DNA from: an uncultured Methanobrevibacter sp.
GTDB lineage: Archaea > Methanobacteriota > Methanobacteria > Methanobacteriales > Methanobacteriaceae
Length of the DNA stretch: 41,057 bases
Assembly (NCBI RefSeq): GCF_947169325.1
Contig: NZ_CAMVPN010000012.1
Coordinates: forward strand, 1-41,057
Direction: 5' to 3'
Shown here: in pieces, positions 27,009-35,678 of the stretch
How positions within the stretch are numbered: the stretch's first letter is position 1
Layout: each line of letters opens with the position of its first letter
Translations under genes and position numbers: made by a program
Notes under the pieces: model-generated
What the model saw: only the letters and a program-made list of their open reading frames with translations
Told to the model about the DNA's origin: nothing
The model's database searches: none

Positions 27009-28082
27009 TTAATTCACCCCCTCATCTATATTTTTCAACGGTTTGAAAACAGGACAAACAGAATATTTTGTTCCTCCGGATTTGATAACCTCATCAATGT
27101 CACGTGTCAGTTTTGCATAAGGTTTCCAGGCCAGATAATCCTCTTTGTCAACAACAAGCGCTTCAGTTACAATGTCATTAGTCAATAAATAATCAAGCAG
27201 TGTTGTGACAATAGAACCGTCCTGACCCTGACTGTGCTTTATGGATTTGACGGATAAGACTTTTATAAAGTCACCGATTGCTTTTGAATTGTCATTTCGC
27301 AAATCTTCAGGGATAAAAGTTCTTGGACAAACTGCAAAGCAAGCATGACAATCCTGAGGGCATTCACCTCTCATTATCGGTTTTGTATCATCAATGGTTA
27401 TCAGATTGTCCGGACATACGTATTCACATGCTCCGCAGAGCACACATGCACCAATATCAATGACATTGGATTTTAAATCTAAGAATTTAGACTCTGAGAT
27501 TTCGTTTGCGATTGAATCATCGGATTTTTCCCTTTGATACAATACAGGCCTAGCCAGAAATTCTCTTTTTTCAATCTCTTCCAGATTTTTGTTTATTTTA
27601 TTTTCTGCAAGTTTATTTAATAGATTGAATTGTGATTGTGTAAGCTCCTTAGCTTCAATGAATTTTTGTTCCAATGCCCCATTGACTATTTCCTCGCCTT
27701 TCTCAGTTCGTATTATCAATGTTGACCATCCTTCATCTGATCCTATAGAACCTATTGAAATATCAGATGTTTCTGATGTCAATTCAACACATATGTTGCA
27801 GTTTTTTCTGATTATTCTTTTAGCTATTGATATCGGTATTTTCACAGTTTCTCTAGTTTTTAATGATAAAAATACAAATCCTTTGGTTATTTGGAATTTT
27901 TCAATATCCTCCATTTTCAAATCGTACTCTTTTAAAAGATTTTCAAAGTATTTATATGAAAAATTTTCCATACAAAATAAGCCCAGTTTAACGTCAATAG
28001 GGCTATCGGTGTAATTTTGAAGTTTGGATGCTGCCATAATTTCACATGGTGTTCCAACCATTGCTATTCTATGTTCACTCAT
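27009..28082 (-). CDS. FrhB/FdhB-like F420 oxidoreductase subunit with permuted domains
   Basis: A 357-residue iron-sulfur flavoprotein relative. Residues 1-160 match the C-terminal domain of the FrhB/FdhB family (GTPCEI at 10-15, 'LGLFCMENFSYKYF' 33-46, 'IIRKNCNIC', 'GSIGSDEGWSTLIIRT'). Residues 210-253 hold two 4Fe-4S motifs (C213, C216, C219, C223 and C241, C245, C248, C252). Residues 275-345 match the family's N-terminal domain ('GQDGSIVTTLLDYLL', 'SGGTKYSVCP'). The order is thus reversed compared with FrhB. The start is fixed by the preceding gene only 11 bp upstream, so no N-terminal part is missing. In this operon it most likely oxidises reduced F420 (or ferredoxin) for the glutamate synthase; that is inference from the family and the context. 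Confidence 0.82.
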   Translation of the reverse strand: MSEHRIAMVGTPCEIMAASKLQNYTDSPIDVKLGLFCMENFSYKYFENLLKEYDLKMEDIEKFQITKGFVFLSLKTRETVKIPISIAKRIIRKNCNICVELTSETSDISIGSIGSDEGWSTLIIRTEKGEEIVNGALEQKFIEAKELTQSQFNLLNKLAENKINKNLEEIEKREFLARPVLYQREKSDDSIANEISESKFLDLKSNVIDIGACVLCGACEYVCPDNLITIDDTKPIMRGECPQDCHACFAVCPRTFIPEDLRNDNSKAIGDFIKVLSVKSIKHSQGQDGSIVTTLLDYLLTNDIVTEALVVDKEDYLAWKPYAKLTRDIDEVIKSGGTKYSVCPVFKPLKNIDEGVN

Positions 28083-28093
28083 CTTATCAGCCC

Positions 28094-28747
28094 CTATTGC
28101 ATATTAACAATTTTTTTGAAATTATCATAATCGCTGTCAGTCAGATCAAAACCATATTCTGTTAAAATCTCTTTTAGCTCCCTTTTGTCTTCGGAGGTGG
28201 TTTTTTCCATAACAGCATTTTTTCCTAAACTTTTCACATTTCCAAGAACAAATATGGAACCTCTCATAATTGATTCACCAACATCATCGGTTACATCACC
28301 AAGAATTATGAGCCTGCCTCCCATCATAAGCAATCCAGTCATGAACCCGCTGTTTCCGCCAATTATTACAGTTCCTCCTTTCATGATCTCTCCAGTTCTT
28401 GAACCAGTACTTCCTTTTACCAGCACTGTTCCACCGTATATTCCCTGTCCTGCGCCGTCTCCTGCTGTACCTTCAATAATCAGTTCCCCTTCGGTCATAT
28501 TGTCTCCAGCAAACCAGCCTGCATTTCCATTGATGTGAATTCTTGGTCCGTTAACCATTGTTCCGACAAAATAACCTGCAGAACCATTGATTTCTATGTC
28601 CACATCTTCTGTCAAACCTGCACAGATATTGTGTTTGGATTCGGGATTTTCAATAATGAGTTTATCATAATTTGCGGCCTGTTCTTTTATGGTGCGGTTT
28701 AATTCTTTTTCAGCCATTTCATTTGCATCAATAACATATTCTTTCAT
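28094..28747 (-). CDS. Glutamate synthase GXGXG-domain subunit
   Basis: A 217-residue protein with the right-handed beta-helix of repeated GXGXG turns that makes up the C-terminal structural domain of bacterial GltB. The repeats are plain, from 'INGSAGYFVGTMVNG' (about 53-67) through 'INGNAGWFAGDNM', 'IEGTAGDGAGQGIYGG', 'VKGSTGSRTGEIMKGG', 'IGGNSGFMTGLLMMGG' to 'ILGDVTDDVGESIMRGSIFVLGNVKSLG'. About residues 1-45 and 180-217 are helical caps. As a separate chain it would assemble with the amidotransferase and the FMN/Fe-S subunits. It lies 12 bp downstream of the amidotransferase gene. Confidence 0.92.
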   Translation of the reverse strand: MKEYVIDANEMAEKELNRTIKEQAANYDKLIIENPESKHNICAGLTEDVDIEINGSAGYFVGTMVNGPRIHINGNAGWFAGDNMTEGELIIEGTAGDGAGQGIYGGTVLVKGSTGSRTGEIMKGGTVIIGGNSGFMTGLLMMGGRLIILGDVTDDVGESIMRGSIFVLGNVKSLGKNAVMEKTTSEDKRELKEILTEYGFDLTDSDYDNFKKIVNMQ

Positions 28748-28759
28748 GGATAAACCCCC

Positions 28760-29677
28760 TTAGATGGTGTAAGCCCTTGTTTCGCCAGGGTAAATCTGTT
28801 CTATCTGATTGGAATCTGTAACATCATGCAATGCCATCTCTTCTGATGCTATTGCAAAAATATCATCAGTTTCCACCATTACTCCAGGCCTGAGACCAAG
28901 TTTATCCTTTGCAATGCCTATTCCATTAGGTGTTCCCACCAATATTGAAAATGGACCATCCAAATCAATTACTGCTTGGTCTAAAGCTTCCTCAAGTTTG
29001 TATCCCTGGTTGAGTTTATCTGCCATATAATGAACAATGCACTCTGTATCGTTGAATGATTCGAAAGTATGGCCTTTTCTTTCTAACGGATCCCTTATTT
29101 TCCAGTAGTTGGTAATCTGTCCGTTATGGACTACTGTTATATCCGGTATGATGTAGCTTTGATATGGGTGTGCATGATAGCGGTCTACGCCACTTTCTGT
29201 TGCAAAACGGGTATGTCCTATTCCATGTGTCCCCATCCTGCTTTTAACATCAAACCTCTCTGCGATGTCCTTTACTTTTCCAACATCCTTTATCATTTCA
29301 AAGGAATGTGATCCGTTGATAACACGTACGTTTTCCAATTCATCTATTTCTCTTATATATGGTTTCAAAAGAGAATATTCATCCAATGCTATTTTGCATT
29401 TATATACGTCTGAATCACCTACAGATTCAATTATCTGTTCTTCAAAAATTGGACTTATTTGAGTTAATAATGATTTTAAATTATCTAATGCTCCCCTTTT
29501 TCTTTTTACTTCAATGTTTAATTGATAATAATTATCTGGAAAATTCAAACTGCCATATATTGCATAACCTGCTGAATCAGGACCCCTATGTTGCAGAGAT
29601 TCCAACATTGATGTTAAGGATTCACCTACAGGGTGAGCTTTTTTATCCTTGTATATTACACCTGCTATTCCACACAT
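28760..29677 (-). CDS. Glutamate synthase class II glutamine amidotransferase subunit
   Basis: A 305-residue Ntn-hydrolase that releases ammonia from glutamine for the synthase subunit. Cys2 of 'MCGIAGVIY' becomes the N-terminal nucleophile after Met removal. Other conserved parts are 'LQHRGPDSAGYAIY', 'GIGHTRFATESGVDRYHAHPYQ' and 'VVHNGQITNYWKIR', and 'FNDTECIVHYMADKL'. It opens the five-gene operon that continues with the GXGXG, FrhB-like, FMN/Fe-S and ATP-grasp genes. AAGGTAG precedes the ATG, and a TATATAA box lies about 30-35 bp upstream. No GGAA-N6-TTCC operator is seen upstream, in contrast to glnA and amt. Confidence 0.92.
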   Translation of the reverse strand: MCGIAGVIYKDKKAHPVGESLTSMLESLQHRGPDSAGYAIYGSLNFPDNYYQLNIEVKRKRGALDNLKSLLTQISPIFEEQIIESVGDSDVYKCKIALDEYSLLKPYIREIDELENVRVINGSHSFEMIKDVGKVKDIAERFDVKSRMGTHGIGHTRFATESGVDRYHAHPYQSYIIPDITVVHNGQITNYWKIRDPLERKGHTFESFNDTECIVHYMADKLNQGYKLEEALDQAVIDLDGPFSILVGTPNGIGIAKDKLGLRPGVMVETDDIFAIASEEMALHDVTDSNQIEQIYPGETRAYTI

Positions 29678-29690
29678 TTTTTCTACCTTC

Positions 29691-29805
29691 TATTTACATA
29701 TGCCTTATATAAAAAAATATTCGAAAATTACATTATGCCTTTTTAAAAAAATAATAATCACTATCTTGATTCTAAAATTACCATATGCCTTAAAAATTAA
29801 TAATT
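29691..29805. repeat. Three imperfect repeats upstream of the glutamate synthase operon
   Basis: The element TTAC(A/C)-TATGCCT, flanked by AT-rich runs, occurs three times, ending at about 29705, 29740 and 29790. The last two share 'AAAATTAC' before and A/T-rich tails after. The first copy overlaps the TATA region of the operon, so a regulatory role is possible. The remaining part of 29678-29935 has no gene. Confidence 0.35.
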
Positions 29806-29885
29806 CTAAAATTTCAAACTGTTTACAAAATATTCCTGATTTTTAATGATTCCCTCTTATTTTCAACCTCCAGAAAAATTTTTTG

Positions 29886-29919
29886 ATTGGTGGAGAAAAC
29901 TTCAATCCTTTCCACCAAT
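29886..29919 (-). terminator. Terminator after glnA
   Basis: ATTGGTGGA and TCCACCAAT form a perfect 9-bp stem around a 16-nt loop, 17 bp beyond the glnA stop on the minus strand. A mixed CAAAAAATTTTTC tract follows. It separates glnA from the glutamate synthase operon downstream. Confidence 0.6.
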
Positions 29920-29935
29920 TCATATAAATGAATAA

Positions 29936-31273
29936 CTATACGTTTAGGTACTCATCCCTTTCATAATCGAATACCTGTATTCTGTATGAATCCCATTCAG
30001 CCCTTTTGATATTATAGAACTGATTGAATACCTTATCTCCAAGAGCGTTAATAACAACTTCGTCCTCTTCTAATGAATGGTATGCTTCCCATAAACTGGT
30101 TGGTAAGTTGCTAATTCCTTTTTGGGCAATTTCATCTTCTGAAAATGCAAACAGGTTTTCTTCAGTTGGTTCACCTGGGTCGATTTTATTGTCCATACCG
30201 TCCAGACCTGCTTCAAGCAATACTGCAAATGCAAGGTAAGGGTTACATGATGGGTCAGCTGATCTGCATTCGATTCTTGTACCTAATCCACGGGATGCAG
30301 GAATTCTTAATAATGTTGACCTGTTTTTAAATCCGTAAGCAATGTAACATGGTGCTTCATAACCTGGCACTAAACGTTTGTAAGAGTTGACGGTTGGAGA
30401 TAAGATTGCAGATAATGCCGGTGCATGTTTTAACAAACCGCCAATGAAGTATAATGCTTCTTGAGATATTTGATTTTCAGTATTTGGATCATAAAAGATA
30501 TTTTCCCCATCTTTAAATAGACTTTGGTTACAGTGCATTCCACTACCGTTAATTCCGAGGAATGGTTTTGGCATGAAAGTTGCTTTGAAACCTAAGTTAT
30601 TGACAACTGCTTTAACAGCCTCTTTAAATGTTATGACTGCATCAGCTGTTTTTAAAGCATCAGCATACTTGAAATCGACTTCGTGCTGTCCTGCTGCCAC
30701 TTCGTGGTGACTTACTTCAACATCGAAATCTAACTTTTCTAAACCCAGTACGATTTCCCTTCTGATGTCGGTACCCTGATCCAATGGTTCAACATCAAAG
30801 TATTCCGCTTCATCTGCAGGGACGTATTTTCCATTTTCATCTTTTCTTATAATGAAAAATTCAGGTTCCGGACCCATATTGAATTGGTATCCTCTTTCCT
30901 CTGCTAATTTCAATGATTTTTTAAGAACACCCCTTGGATCTCCATCGTAAGGTTTGCCGTCAGTAGTGAAAATGTCACATATGAATCTGGCGGTACCCTG
31001 CACTTCAGGTCTCCATGGAATTGTTGAGAATGTTTCAATATCCGGTTTTGCAAGCAAATCACTGTCATTAATTGAAGCTAAACCTGAAATTGATGAACCA
31101 TCAAATAGCAATCCATCATTAACAATATCTTCGACATCACTTGCTTTTTTAAGAGGCACAGCCATACTTTTTGGTAATCCATGAATGTCTGAGAGTTGTA
31201 ACTTCAAAAATTTTATATCATTTGCTTCGATTGTCTTAATTACTTGGTCTAATTTTTTATCTTTTGCTGACAT
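29936..31273 (-). CDS. glnA: Glutamine synthetase, type I
   Basis: A 445-residue ATP-dependent glutamine synthetase that forms a dodecamer. Recognisable regions are the N-terminal '[16 protein letters not shown]', 'LFDGSSISG' (the Asp of the latch loop), 'MGPEPEFFI', '[17 protein letters not shown]', '[19 protein letters not shown]' (metal and ATP contacts) and '[33 protein letters not shown]'. The Tyr adenylylation motif of enteric enzymes (NLYDLP type) is absent, as in the I-alpha type. Expression should be controlled at the promoter by NrpR, since two overlapping GGAA-N6-TTCC sites stand at its start region (31371-31388). It is divergent from amt-glnK. Confidence 0.96.
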   Translation of the reverse strand: MSAKDKKLDQVIKTIEANDIKFLKLQLSDIHGLPKSMAVPLKKASDVEDIVNDGLLFDGSSISGLASINDSDLLAKPDIETFSTIPWRPEVQGTARFICDIFTTDGKPYDGDPRGVLKKSLKLAEERGYQFNMGPEPEFFIIRKDENGKYVPADEAEYFDVEPLDQGTDIRREIVLGLEKLDFDVEVSHHEVAAGQHEVDFKYADALKTADAVITFKEAVKAVVNNLGFKATFMPKPFLGINGSGMHCNQSLFKDGENIFYDPNTENQISQEALYFIGGLLKHAPALSAILSPTVNSYKRLVPGYEAPCYIAYGFKNRSTLLRIPASRGLGTRIECRSADPSCNPYLAFAVLLEAGLDGMDNKIDPGEPTEENLFAFSEDEIAQKGISNLPTSLWEAYHSLEEDEVVINALGDKVFNQFYNIKRAEWDSYRIQVFDYERDEYLNV

Positions 31274-31369
31274 TATTTCACATCATTTTTTGAGTATATT
31301 CACCACTAGTTTTATGATTTGAAAAGTGGAAAACACTTTTGACTAAATGAATTTAATTAAATACATCGC

Positions 31370-31420
31370 CGGAAGGAAACTTCCTTCCGACTAATAATTA
31401 TGTCAACATAAGTATATAAA
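31370..31420 (-). promoter_or_regulatory. glnA promoter with double NrpR-type operator
   Basis: The palindrome CGGAAGGAAACTTCCTTCCG (31370-31389) holds two GGAA-N6-TTCC sites shifted by 4 bp (31371-31384 and 31375-31388). On the minus strand it follows the TATA box AGTATATAAA (plus-strand 31411-31420) by about 22 bp, so it lies on the transcription start. GGAA-N6-TTCC is the known operator type of the methanogen nitrogen repressor NrpR, which is released by 2-oxoglutarate. Confidence 0.75.
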
Positions 31421-31640
31421 GGTTTTGAAAATGGCAGAAATATGAAGCAAAAAAAAACCCATTATCAATTTTCCGGATCGTTCACCATATATAATATTAT
31501 AGGCAGCAAATCATCTTCAATATATTATATTATGCACATTCCGCTTTGCCTGTTGAATTTCCTCAAATCCTATATAATATTTAATCCATTTTTAACTTCC
31601 GATATCCAAATTGACAAGGTTCACCTGTAAAATACAAATC
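31421..31640. other. AT-rich spacer between the glnA and amt promoters
   Basis: About 220 bp between the two divergent promoters (the full gene gap is 31274-31755). I find no gene, no extra NrpR site and no clear hairpin. The short plus-strand frame at 31442 lacks a ribosome binding site and reads as chance sequence. Confidence 0.5.
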
Positions 31641-31687
31641 TTTAAATAGTATAAACAACAACAATATCATATCGGAAGAATACTTCC
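31641..31687 (+). promoter_or_regulatory. amt-glnK promoter with NrpR-type operator
   Basis: TTTAAATA (31641-31648) is the TATA box. About 25 bp later the palindrome CGGAAGAATACTTCCG contains GGAA-N6-TTCC (31674-31687) over the expected transcription start. It is the same operator type as at glnA, so both units should be induced together under nitrogen limitation. A TTCC also occurs at 31697-31701 without a GGAA partner. Confidence 0.75.
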
Positions 31688-31755
31688 GGCATATTATTTC
31701 CGATTATTCGGATTATTTTATTGTTTCAAATTAAAATTAATATAGAGAAGATAAA

Positions 31756-32973
31756 ATGGATGTAATGTTTAGTGCAGGCGACACCGCATGGATACTTATT
31801 TGCAGTTTACTCGTACTTTTAATGAGTATTCCTGCTGTCGCATTTTTTTATGGAGGATTAAGTAAACGTAAGAATGTTTTAAATACAATTTTTTTAACTT
31901 TTATTGCATTTTCAATTGTAAGTGTTATTTGGGTAGTATTCGGTTATCAATTTGCATTTGGTAGCGATTTATATGGTCTTATAGGATCACCAACCAATTT
32001 CTTCTTGCAGGGAATTGCATTAGATGATTTAAGCGGAACCATTCCAACATTATTGTTTGTGATGTTCCAATGTGCCTTTGCAGGCTTGACCGTGGCTCTT
32101 ATTTCAGGAGCACTGGTTGGAAGGATGAAAACAAAAGCATGGATAATATTTACCATATTATGGGCATGTATAGTCTATGTCCCTGTAGCCCATTGGGTAT
32201 GGGGAGGAGGATGGTTAGCACAATTAGGCGCCCTTGATTTCGCAGGCGGCGCAGTAGTTCATATGAACTCTGGAGTAGCAGCACTGGCTGTTGCATTAGT
32301 GTTAGGTAAAAGAAAAGACACAACACTGATTCCGCATAACTTAGGATATGCTGTTCTCGGTGCAGCATTACTCTGGTTCGGATGGATGGGATTCAATGGA
32401 GGATCAGGTCTTGCAGCAGACGGACTTGCAGCAAATGCAATTATAGTCTCAAACGTAGCAGCAGCATTAGGTCTAATCGTGTGGACCGCTTTAGATACAT
32501 ATATAGTTGGAAAACCTACAGTTTTAGGTGCAATTTCCGGAGCAGTTGCAGGGCTTGTGGCAATCACTCCTGCAGCAGGATTTGTTGATGTTCCAGGCGC
32601 AATGGTAATTGGCACATTAGCACCATGCGTATCATACTTTGCAATCTATTACTTAAAAGCAAAACTCGGATACGACGATGCCTTGGATGTATGGGGAATT
32701 CACGGCATGTCCGGTGTTTGGGGAGCGCTTGCAACAGGAATCTTTGCAGTTCCTTCCGTAGGAGGAGTTGCAGGATTAATAGCCGGAAATCCAAACCAAG
32801 TGGTCATTCAAATAATCAGTATTGTTGCCACCCTTGGATACTCATTTATAATAAGTATCATACTTGCTAAAGTTCTAGATAAAGCATTAGGTGGAATAAG
32901 AGTAGAAGATCATGAAGAAATCGGCGGTCTTGACGCAAATCTTCATAAGGAATCAGCATATAATCTTAACTAG
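31756..32973 (+). CDS. amt: Ammonium transporter Amt
   Basis: A 405-residue membrane protein with eleven expected helices of the Amt/MEP/Rh family. Diagnostic segments are '[17 protein letters not shown]', '[20 protein letters not shown]', '[41 protein letters not shown]' with the pore-lining His168-like residue region, and '[22 protein letters not shown]' with the second pore His. The C-terminal tail '[26 protein letters not shown]' is the conserved GlnK-contact tail. The ATG is preceded by a weak GAGAAG. It is followed 8 bp later by glnK, the typical arrangement, and preceded by an NrpR-type operator. Confidence 0.96.
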   Translation: MDVMFSAGDTAWILICSLLVLLMSIPAVAFFYGGLSKRKNVLNTIFLTFIAFSIVSVIWVVFGYQFAFGSDLYGLIGSPTNFFLQGIALDDLSGTIPTLLFVMFQCAFAGLTVALISGALVGRMKTKAWIIFTILWACIVYVPVAHWVWGGGWLAQLGALDFAGGAVVHMNSGVAALAVALVLGKRKDTTLIPHNLGYAVLGAALLWFGWMGFNGGSGLAADGLAANAIIVSNVAAALGLIVWTALDTYIVGKPTVLGAISGAVAGLVAITPAAGFVDVPGAMVIGTLAPCVSYFAIYYLKAKLGYDDALDVWGIHGMSGVWGALATGIFAVPSVGGVAGLIAGNPNQVVIQIISIVATLGYSFIISIILAKVLDKALGGIRVEDHEEIGGLDANLHKESAYNLN

Positions 32974-32981
32974 GTGTAAAA

Positions 32982-33320
32982 ATGAAAAGCATAGTTGCCA
33001 TTATAAGACAGGAAAAATATCAGGATGTTAAAAATGCCCTTTTAGAAGTGGGATGTGAAGGCATGAACGTCACTGAAGTAAAAGGGCGAGGAAGTCAAAG
33101 AGGAATTAGGGAATCATACAGAGGGTCCAACTATTGTATTGATTTAATTCCAAAAACACGTATTGAAATCGTTGTCAAAGATGAAGGCGTTGACACTATT
33201 GTGGAAGCAATTAAAAAAGGCGCGTACACCGGAAATATTGGAGATGGAAAAATATTCATTTATCCAATAGACAACGTAATCAGAATAAGAACCGGTGAAG
33301 AGGGGGACAGAGCCGTGTAG
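32982..33320 (+). CDS. glnK: PII signal protein GlnK
   Basis: A 112-residue trimeric PII protein that blocks Amt at high nitrogen and senses 2-oxoglutarate and ATP/ADP. It begins 'MKSIVAIIRQEKYQDVKNAL', has the T-loop 'GRGSQRGIRESYRGSNYCID' with Tyr46 and Tyr51, the B-loop 'TGNIGDGKIFIYPI' and a normal C-loop. Tyr51 is kept, but archaeal PII proteins are generally not uridylylated. AGGTG precedes the ATG. It is cotranscribed with amt and ended by the hairpin at 33357. Confidence 0.96.
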   Translation: MKSIVAIIRQEKYQDVKNALLEVGCEGMNVTEVKGRGSQRGIRESYRGSNYCIDLIPKTRIEIVVKDEGVDTIVEAIKKGAYTGNIGDGKIFIYPIDNVIRIRTGEEGDRAV

Positions 33321-33356
33321 ACCTTTCCCTTTAAAAAATATAAATTACTCTCTATT

Positions 33357-33384
33357 GGGAAGTGCAATCACTTCCCTATTTTTT
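33357..33384 (+). terminator. Terminator after amt-glnK
   Basis: GGGAAGTG-CAAT-CACTTCCC is a perfect 8-bp stem with a 4-nt loop followed by TATTTTTT. It lies about 37 bp past the glnK stop. Confidence 0.8.
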
Positions 33385-33799
33385 AAATATCTTAAAACCA
33401 CCATCAAACTCAAAAAAATAATCCTGCAATAATAGCTTCTGATTATTAAAGAGACACTCTCAAAAAAAAGGAAATATGATTCCTCATCTTTTCCTGTTTG
33501 AACTTCACCATTCATAAGGATACCGGCATGATGCATTTTCATTCAATTATGGCATGAATTTCCCTACTTATTTAAACCGAACACTCATATGGTCATAATT
33601 TAAATAGTATTGTTTATATAACTTAAAAATAGGATATACATTGTGTTCATCCAACAATATCAGGTTTAATATTTTTAAGGATTAATCAAAATCCGGAATT
33701 ATCGTTCATGTGATGTTGTACGGACCATTAATATAACAATAGTTTTATTGTTTTGGGTATTATCCAGTTTGGAAATCAATTAGAATTGAAGGAATTCAA
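33385..33799. other. Gap before the histidine kinase gene
   Basis: No convincing gene in about 415 bp. A minus-strand frame (33542 to 33345) starts just after a TTTAAATA-like promoter element (near 33570) but runs through a hairpin with seven T (AGGAAT/TTTCCT near 33464-33483) and then through the glnK terminator, so it is more likely a short transcript or chance. The right part carries TATA-like stretches (TTTATATAAC near 33612) that could serve the kinase gene, with GAAGGA before its ATG. Confidence 0.35.
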
Positions 33800-35665
33800 A
33801 TGAAAGTGGATAAGGAATATAGAAGATTGGAAAACTTTGTAGAAATTCGTATTGATGACATTAATGAAAAAGAATTGTATAAACCAACACCCCTTGAATT
33901 CCATGTGGATGACATTCCATTTCCAAAGCTCATTTCCAACTTTCAAAGGGATGTGGACATCCTTATACCCCATAATGGAGGCAAGGATTTCATTATAAAG
34001 TCACTGGGAGATTATATACTTAATAAAGGAAATCTTCAATTGGATGAGGTAAAAGGAAGACTCCTAAGTAAGATATCACCTATTTATTATGAAATTTTAC
34101 AAGAATTTTTCTACAAGGTTTATAGTACCCAAGAAACTAAAGAGATAAGGATTTTCTATTATAGTGAAGAAAAATTATCCAAGATTACCATTCTTAAGGT
34201 TCTTTATGAGAATAATAGGTTATTCATTCTTGCAGACCACATCAACACTGACGAATCAGAGGAAATAGATAAAATACAACATGCTGAAGACAAATCCAAT
34301 CTGATGGAGTATTTTACACAGACCGGAAGTTATCGTAAAACCAATGGAAAATACACATGGACACAAGGCATATACAACATCATAAACCGCCCTAGAGAAG
34401 ATCACGATGAATATTATAATATTGTGTTCGATTTAGCCATTCCTGAAGATAAAAAACTGATTGAAAAAATCATACAAATCATGGACACCGATGTAGGGCA
34501 TCATGAAGATTTAATCAGAATCAAAACTCATGACGGAACCTTGAAATATCTTGAAATAAACCTTTATTCAAATTTTGATGAACAAGGCAATTTAATCAGC
34601 CGTTATGGTCTGATAAATGATGTTACCAAACACTCCGAAGCATCCGCAAGGCCTGTTGATTTCTTATTGAACGGTTTTAAAAACAGCGAAAAACTAGCCT
34701 TGTTAATTGAACCGTTAAACCCTAAACATTATCAGTTTTCAGAAGGATTTTATTATTTCATTGATGAAGACCCGAAAGAGTATGTTCATTCCTACAAAGT
34801 CATAGACCATATTGTTGAAGAGGAAACAAAAAAACGAATTATGGATTTATTTGAGGGCAAATTGGATAAAATCGATGAAACATTCACCTACCATGTGGGC
34901 GGAGATCCAAATAATCAAAAAATCTCTGAACTGTATATCGAGCGATTTGAATTTGGAAAAAACAAACACAGTATCGGATTTTTAGCCGACATCACTGATG
35001 AAAGGAATAAACAAAAGGAATTGCGTGAAGCCAATGAACATCAAATAATCCTGATTAAAGAGGTTCATCATAGAGTTAAGAACAATCTGCAAATTTTAAA
35101 CAGTTTTTTAAACCTGGAAAAAAGAGTATATCGTGATAATCCCGAATTAATTATTGACCACATGCAAGCGCGTTTGACTTCACTTGCCCTGCTTCATGAA
35201 AAAACATATAATACTAAGGACTTTAAAAATATCAACTTAGATGATTTTATTGTAGACCATGATAATCAGCTTAAAGCTGTTGCAGGCGTGAGAAATGATA
35301 TTGAATTTGAATCTGATGTCGATAAAGACATTAATTTAACAATTGAAGTCATAACCCCATTATTGTTAATCATTGACGAATTAAGCATGAATTCAATTAA
35401 ACATGCATTTCCTGACAAAAACATGCCTGACAAAAGAATTTACAAAAGCATAACTAAAATTGATGAAGACCATGCCGAGCTGATATTTAGAGACAATGGG
35501 GTGGGTATTGAAAACCCTAAGGAAATTACTACAAATCTAGGTTGCGAAATCATTAAAAATCTCACAAAACAGTTAAATGGTAAAATCAAATTGATTGAAC
35601 ATGAAAATGGAACCGGATACAGTTTAATTTTCCCTATAAATATGAAACATACAATACATGGTTAG
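33800..35665 (+). CDS. Sensor histidine kinase, HisKA_2 type, with PAS-like domains
   Basis: A 621-residue soluble kinase without signal peptide or membrane segments. Residues 165-280 form a PAS/PAC unit ('IKTHDGTLKYLEINLYSNFDEQGNLISRYGLINDVTK'), and 295-405 a second PAS-like unit ending in 'IGFLADITDERNKQKEL'. The dimerisation/phosphoacceptor domain follows with 'LIKEVHHRVKNNLQIL' (418-433; His423 is the likely phosphorylated residue), and then the HATPase domain with N-box 'DELSMNSIKHAFP' (526-538) and G-box 'DNGVGI' (565-570). About residues 1-160 are unassigned. No response regulator gene is adjacent, so it is an orphan kinase. It would sense a cytosolic signal; a link to the neighbouring nitrogen or polysaccharide genes is not shown. 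Confidence 0.88.
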   Translation: MKVDKEYRRLENFVEIRIDDINEKELYKPTPLEFHVDDIPFPKLISNFQRDVDILIPHNGGKDFIIKSLGDYILNKGNLQLDEVKGRLLSKISPIYYEILQEFFYKVYSTQETKEIRIFYYSEEKLSKITILKVLYENNRLFILADHINTDESEEIDKIQHAEDKSNLMEYFTQTGSYRKTNGKYTWTQGIYNIINRPREDHDEYYNIVFDLAIPEDKKLIEKIIQIMDTDVGHHEDLIRIKTHDGTLKYLEINLYSNFDEQGNLISRYGLINDVTKHSEASARPVDFLLNGFKNSEKLALLIEPLNPKHYQFSEGFYYFIDEDPKEYVHSYKVIDHIVEEETKKRIMDLFEGKLDKIDETFTYHVGGDPNNQKISELYIERFEFGKNKHSIGFLADITDERNKQKELREANEHQIILIKEVHHRVKNNLQILNSFLNLEKRVYRDNPELIIDHMQARLTSLALLHEKTYNTKDFKNINLDDFIVDHDNQLKAVAGVRNDIEFESDVDKDINLTIEVITPLLLIIDELSMNSIKHAFPDKNMPDKRIYKSITKIDEDHAELIFRDNGVGIENPKEITTNLGCEIIKNLTKQLNGKIKLIEHENGTGYSLIFPINMKHTIHG

Positions 35666-35678
35666 ATTCCTTAGTTTA

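Noticed and set aside
29678-29935. NrpR operator for the glutamate synthase operon
   Set aside because: No GGAA-N6-TTCC is present; the GGTGGA/TCCACC palindrome at 29886 fits a glnA terminator stem instead.
31442-31630. Short frame between glnA and amt
   Set aside because: No ribosome binding site, low-complexity AT-rich content, and it lies between two divergent promoters.
33345-33542. 65-codon minus-strand frame with a promoter-like TTTAAATA about 28 bp before its ATG
   Set aside because: It runs through a hairpin plus T7 and then through the glnK terminator, and its second half reads as random hydrophobic sequence. A short transcript is possible, a protein is unlikely.
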